Origin: DASQVO01 sp035640715 | GTDB lineage: Bacteria > Actinomycetota > Actinomycetes > Streptosporangiales > Streptosporangiaceae | NCBI GenBank assembly: GCA_035640715.1 | Contig: DASQVO010000460.1 | Coordinates: 1-13,764 of the forward strand | DNA: 13,764 nucleotides | Direction of reading: 5' to 3' | Shown: piece by piece, positions 10,987-13,764 of the stretch | Layout of the letters: every line of letters starts with the position of its first letter | How positions within the stretch are numbered: position 1 is the first letter of the stretch | Program-made: the position numbers and the translations under genes | The notes under the pieces: generated by a model | The model's database searches: none | What the model saw: the letters and a program-made list of their open reading frames with translations, nothing else | What the model was told of the DNA's origin: nothing

Positions 10987-13764
10987 CTACCGTCCGTGCG
11001 GTGGGCCGGGGTCCAGGTCGGCTTCGGCGAGCAGGCGGGCGGCTGCGGCGGGGTCGGCTAGCAGGGCGGCGAGCAGATGGCGTACCGGCCACCTGCCTGA
11101 CGCCCAGGCCAGCCCGTAGGCGAGGCCGACCGGCCCGGCGGCGTGGACCGCGCCGTCGGTGTAGCGCCACGGCACGGGGACGCCGTCCACGACGAGCTTG
11201 TCATGTGCGCGGTAGTCCGCGGGAGCGCCGGGCAGCACCGTGTGCACGATCGCGGGGACCGGGCGGCGCGCCGGGGACGACTCGACCACGCCAGCGACTT
11301 CCTCGGACACCAGCGGCAGGTCCAGCAGGTCAGCGAGCCGGGGAGCCAGGTCGTAGGGGGCCAGCACGAGCGGCTGGGTAGCCACCAGCGGCCACAGGTC
11401 CGGGGCGTCGAGGACCAGCGCGTCCCCGGCGTCGGCCACGGCAACCTCGTCCCCGCAGACCACGCGCACCCGCTCCGGCGGCGTGGCCCCGGTGGTGGCC
11501 GCGAGCGCCGCCCACAGTCCCCGCAGCTGCGCCCGCGTCACCGGCCGTCCGGGGTCGGCGAGCCGGTCCAGCAGCTCGTCCGCGCCGCCCGGCTCGGCGA
11601 GCAGCCCGGCGAGCGAGGTACGGACGCCAAGCGCACGGGCGATGGCCGGGTCCGCTGGCAGGACGGCCTCGTCGTACAGGCCCGCGAGCAGCGGGTCCGC
11701 GTCGGCGGCGCGCACGTCGGCGGGCCGGCGGCCGCCGAGGACCGGGTGGCGGCGGAGCCACCAGGCTGTGTAGGACGGCACGTCGGCGTAGTGACCGTCG
11801 GTGAGCAGCACCCGGGTGGGCTCGGTGAGCGCTGCCCGCAGGGGCGGGGCGGCCAGCAGTTCCAGGGCCTGCGGCCAGTGGGCTGGGTCGACGAGCTCGA
11901 GGTCGCGCACGGCCAGCACTTCCGCCGCGACCGGCGGGACGTCACTGCGGGGCAGCCGCGCGCACGTGCCGGCCGCCCACTCCTGCGCACCGTCCAGGTC
12001 GAGATCGGGGGCGCCGAGATCGACGTCGTGGGCGGTCAGCAGGCCGAACGACGACAGAACGCCGGCTGCCTCGAGCGTCGCGGCGCCGTAGCGCTCGACG
12101 ATCGCCGGGTCGGCGGTGCCGAACGGCGCGTCCGCCACGACCACCTCGGCCAGCGGCCCGCCGGGGAGCAGCAGCTCTCCTGCCGGATACCACTCGCCGT
12201 CGGCGCCCGGCAGCGCCAGATCCGCGAGCCAGGGCTGCTCACCCGGCCGCAGGTGCGCGGCCGCGACCAGGCTGAGCACCACGTCCGCGATCGGGGCGGG
12301 ATTGGCCTCATCGTAGGAGGCGGCGACCACTGCGCGCACGGCCGGATCGGCGAGGATCCCACGCGGTGCCGCCTCGATCGCACCCAGCCGGGCGAGCAGC
12401 GGGTGCACCGCGTCAGGATGGACGACGCGCAGGCCGAGGAGCGCCAGCCGGGCGGGGTCCTCCAGGCCCGGCCCGGGCAGCAGCAGCCCGCGCGGGCCCC
12501 GCACCAGCCGCCCGTCGGCGAGCGGCACCGGCAGCGCGCCGAGCTCAGCGAGCTCGCCCGGCTCCGCGGCGGCCAGCGCGTCATACAGGCGCCGCCACCA
12601 GGACGGGTCGCGATCCAGCGAGGCCAGCATGTCGGCCAGGTCGGCCGGCCGGAGCCGCCGTACGCCGAGTGCCGCATAGGCGGGATGCCGCACCGGGCCC
12701 CCGGCCAGACCTGGCAGCACCGGCGCGAGGAAGCCCGCGAGGCCGGGCAGGGCCACCTCCAGCAGGACCGCGTCGCGCGGCCGGATCCGCAGGCCAGGTT
12801 GCCCGGCAGCGGGAAGGAACGCCGCCTCTGGCAGGCGTGCCAGGATCGCGCGACGCACCTGCGCATCCAGCTCGCCCCGCGCGACCGGACCCGGGACCAG
12901 ATCGAGCAGGCCAGCTCCCGGTGCCAGGCTGGGCAGCATCCGGGCGTAGACCCCGGCGGCCTGATCGGTAAGGAAGCCGGTGAGCGGGCCCGGCGCGACG
13001 TGGCGACGGTCGGGACTGAGCGGGAACGAGGCGAGCAGCAGCGCCGGGAGACCGAGCGGTTCATCCGTCGGCGTGGGCGCATGCACGACAGCACTCACCC
13101 CGTAGGGCAGGCGGCCGGCCGGCACGTCACCGTCCTCATCGTCCGGCGTGACCGGCACCGCCCAGCGCACCGACCACGACGGGCGGGCACGCTCCTCAGC
13201 CGGGCGGTCCGCGAGCAGCCCTGGATCGGCCCGGCCGCCCGCGGCCGCCGTGCGCCACCTGCTGGCCACGCCATCGGCGGTGATCGTGACATCGTCGCCG
13301 TCGTGTGCCGCCGTGAGCACGCGCGTCGTGCCGTCGGCCTCGATCTCGATGACGGAAAGGGCCGGCAGCGCGAGCAGGAGCGCGGGACCTGTCTCGGCAA
13401 GCAGCCGGACGACGAGCTGGCGGGCGGCCTCGTCCCGCAGGGGCAGCGTCACTGCGGTCGTGAAGCCCTCGGGGGGCGCGCCATCCGCGGCGAACGGCAG
13501 CCGCAGCACCGGGACGTGACCCGACCGCGCGGCAAGCTCGGCCGCCACCGCGGGAATCTGCTGGACAAGGTCCCCGGTGGCGCTGCGCGACCAGCTCACC
13601 GCGCCGGTGAGCGAACAGATACTCGGCTCGTCGCTGACCGCCACCGCGGCGGCGAAACCCACGCCGAACCTGCCGACCGCTGCCTCGTGCGCATCAGGCC
13701 CTCGCTTGCTGGAGGCACGCAGCGTGGACAGCGCCGCGACTCCAGCCGCGTCCAGCGGCGCTCC
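10987..13764 (-). CDS. Sacsin N-terminal/HSP90-like ATP-binding protein, 5' end outside the window
   Basis: The frame is open from the right edge to the TAG at 10987, showing 925 residues without a start. The first visible residues read GAPLDAAGVAALSTLRASSK and then AAVGRFGVGFAAAVAVSD. GRFGVGF (visible residues 31-37, 13674-13654) is the ATP-lid motif of GHKL/HSP90-type ATPases, and the preceding G-P-L loop fits the 'GxP' part of the fold; the N-box is therefore just off the edge. The rest is a long Ala/Leu/Asp-rich region without motifs I know, as in actinobacterial 'sacsin N-terminal ATP-binding-like' proteins of about 950-1000 residues. Role unknown; chaperone-like action is inferred. The GTG at 13662 lies inside the ATPase domain and is not the start. 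Confidence 0.85.
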   Translation of the reverse strand, partial: GAPLDAAGVAALSTLRASSKRGPDAHEAAVGRFGVGFAAAVAVSDEPSICSLTGAVSWSRSATGDLVQQIPAVAAELAARSGHVPVLRLPFAADGAPPEGFTTAVTLPLRDEAARQLVVRLLAETGPALLLALPALSVIEIEADGTTRVLTAAHDGDDVTITADGVASRWRTAAAGGRADPGLLADRPAEERARPSWSVRWAVPVTPDDEDGDVPAGRLPYGVSAVVHAPTPTDEPLGLPALLLASFPLSPDRRHVAPGPLTGFLTDQAAGVYARMLPSLAPGAGLLDLVPGPVARGELDAQVRRAILARLPEAAFLPAAGQPGLRIRPRDAVLLEVALPGLAGFLAPVLPGLAGGPVRHPAYAALGVRRLRPADLADMLASLDRDPSWWRRLYDALAAAEPGELAELGALPVPLADGRLVRGPRGLLLPGPGLEDPARLALLGLRVVHPDAVHPLLARLGAIEAAPRGILADPAVRAVVAASYDEANPAPIADVVLSLVAAAHLRPGEQPWLADLALPGADGEWYPAGELLLPGGPLAEVVVADAPFGTADPAIVERYGAATLEAAGVLSSFGLLTAHDVDLGAPDLDLDGAQEWAAGTCARLPRSDVPPVAAEVLAVRDLELVDPAHWPQALELLAAPPLRAALTEPTRVLLTDGHYADVPSYTAWWLRRHPVLGGRRPADVRAADADPLLAGLYDEAVLPADPAIARALGVRTSLAGLLAEPGGADELLDRLADPGRPVTRAQLRGLWAALAATTGATPPERVRVVCGDEVAVADAGDALVLDAPDLWPLVATQPLVLAPYDLAPRLADLLDLPLVSEEVAGVVESSPARRPVPAIVHTVLPGAPADYRAHDKLVVDGVPVPWRYTDGAVHAAGPVGLAYGLAWASGRWPVRHLLAALLADPAAAARLLAEADLDPGPPHGR

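Overview
The window is GC-rich with the codon bias of a filamentous actinomycete (Streptomyces/Streptosporangiales-like). Gene families typical of that group support this: a PPOX-class F420-dependent reductase, an XRE-cupin regulator, a DUF6458-type small membrane protein, a CGNR zinc-finger relic and a sacsin/HSP90-like ATPase. No rRNA, tRNA, CRISPR array or intact insertion sequence is visible.

Left part (1-2726). A small membrane protein (83-673) is followed by about 2 kb of decayed genes. On the minus strand there are pieces of a VOC/glyoxalase-fold protein, a DUF262 (GmrSD-type restriction) protein and the N-terminus of a DUF2397/JetA-like (Wadjet) protein. On the plus strand there is a small AbiEii-partner gene and an AbiEii nucleotidyltransferase toxin cut off after about 55 residues. 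This looks like the remains of a defence island. A 15-bp direct repeat (802-816 and 1854-1868) brackets the VOC and DUF262 debris.

Middle part (2727-6733). Minus-strand genes are a TfoX-N protein (intact), a DUF6458-like protein with an in-frame TAG, and a haloalkane dehalogenase/epoxide hydrolase-like enzyme (intact). Next comes a plus-strand CGNR zinc-finger tail. A small unit follows: an intact XRE-cupin regulator (plus) divergent from a FAD-oxidoreductase gene collapsed to 50 codons and a frameshifted alpha/beta hydrolase. The regulator appears to have outlived the operon it probably controlled.

Right part (6734-13764). A DHA2 (14-TM) drug exporter with a long leader, an F420/PPOX protein, the C-terminal relic of a secreted glycosidase, and a lipoprotein alpha/beta hydrolase are followed by a convergent gene for a very large sacsin-N/HSP90-like protein. 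That last gene runs off the right edge. Strong hairpin terminators separate several of these units.

Two themes stand out. First, gene decay is dense, with at least eight broken or truncated genes among intact ones. Second, four plus-strand genes (83, 6149, 8824, 9828) lack a well-placed Shine-Dalgarno and have a TANNNT hexamer exactly six bases before the start codon, the arrangement expected for leaderless mRNAs. I do not see a convincing new multi-gene system. The most useful leads are the defence-gene graveyard, the leaderless promoters, and the operon remnant beside the intact regulator. All family names come from reading the translated sequence and from memory of the families; no search was run.
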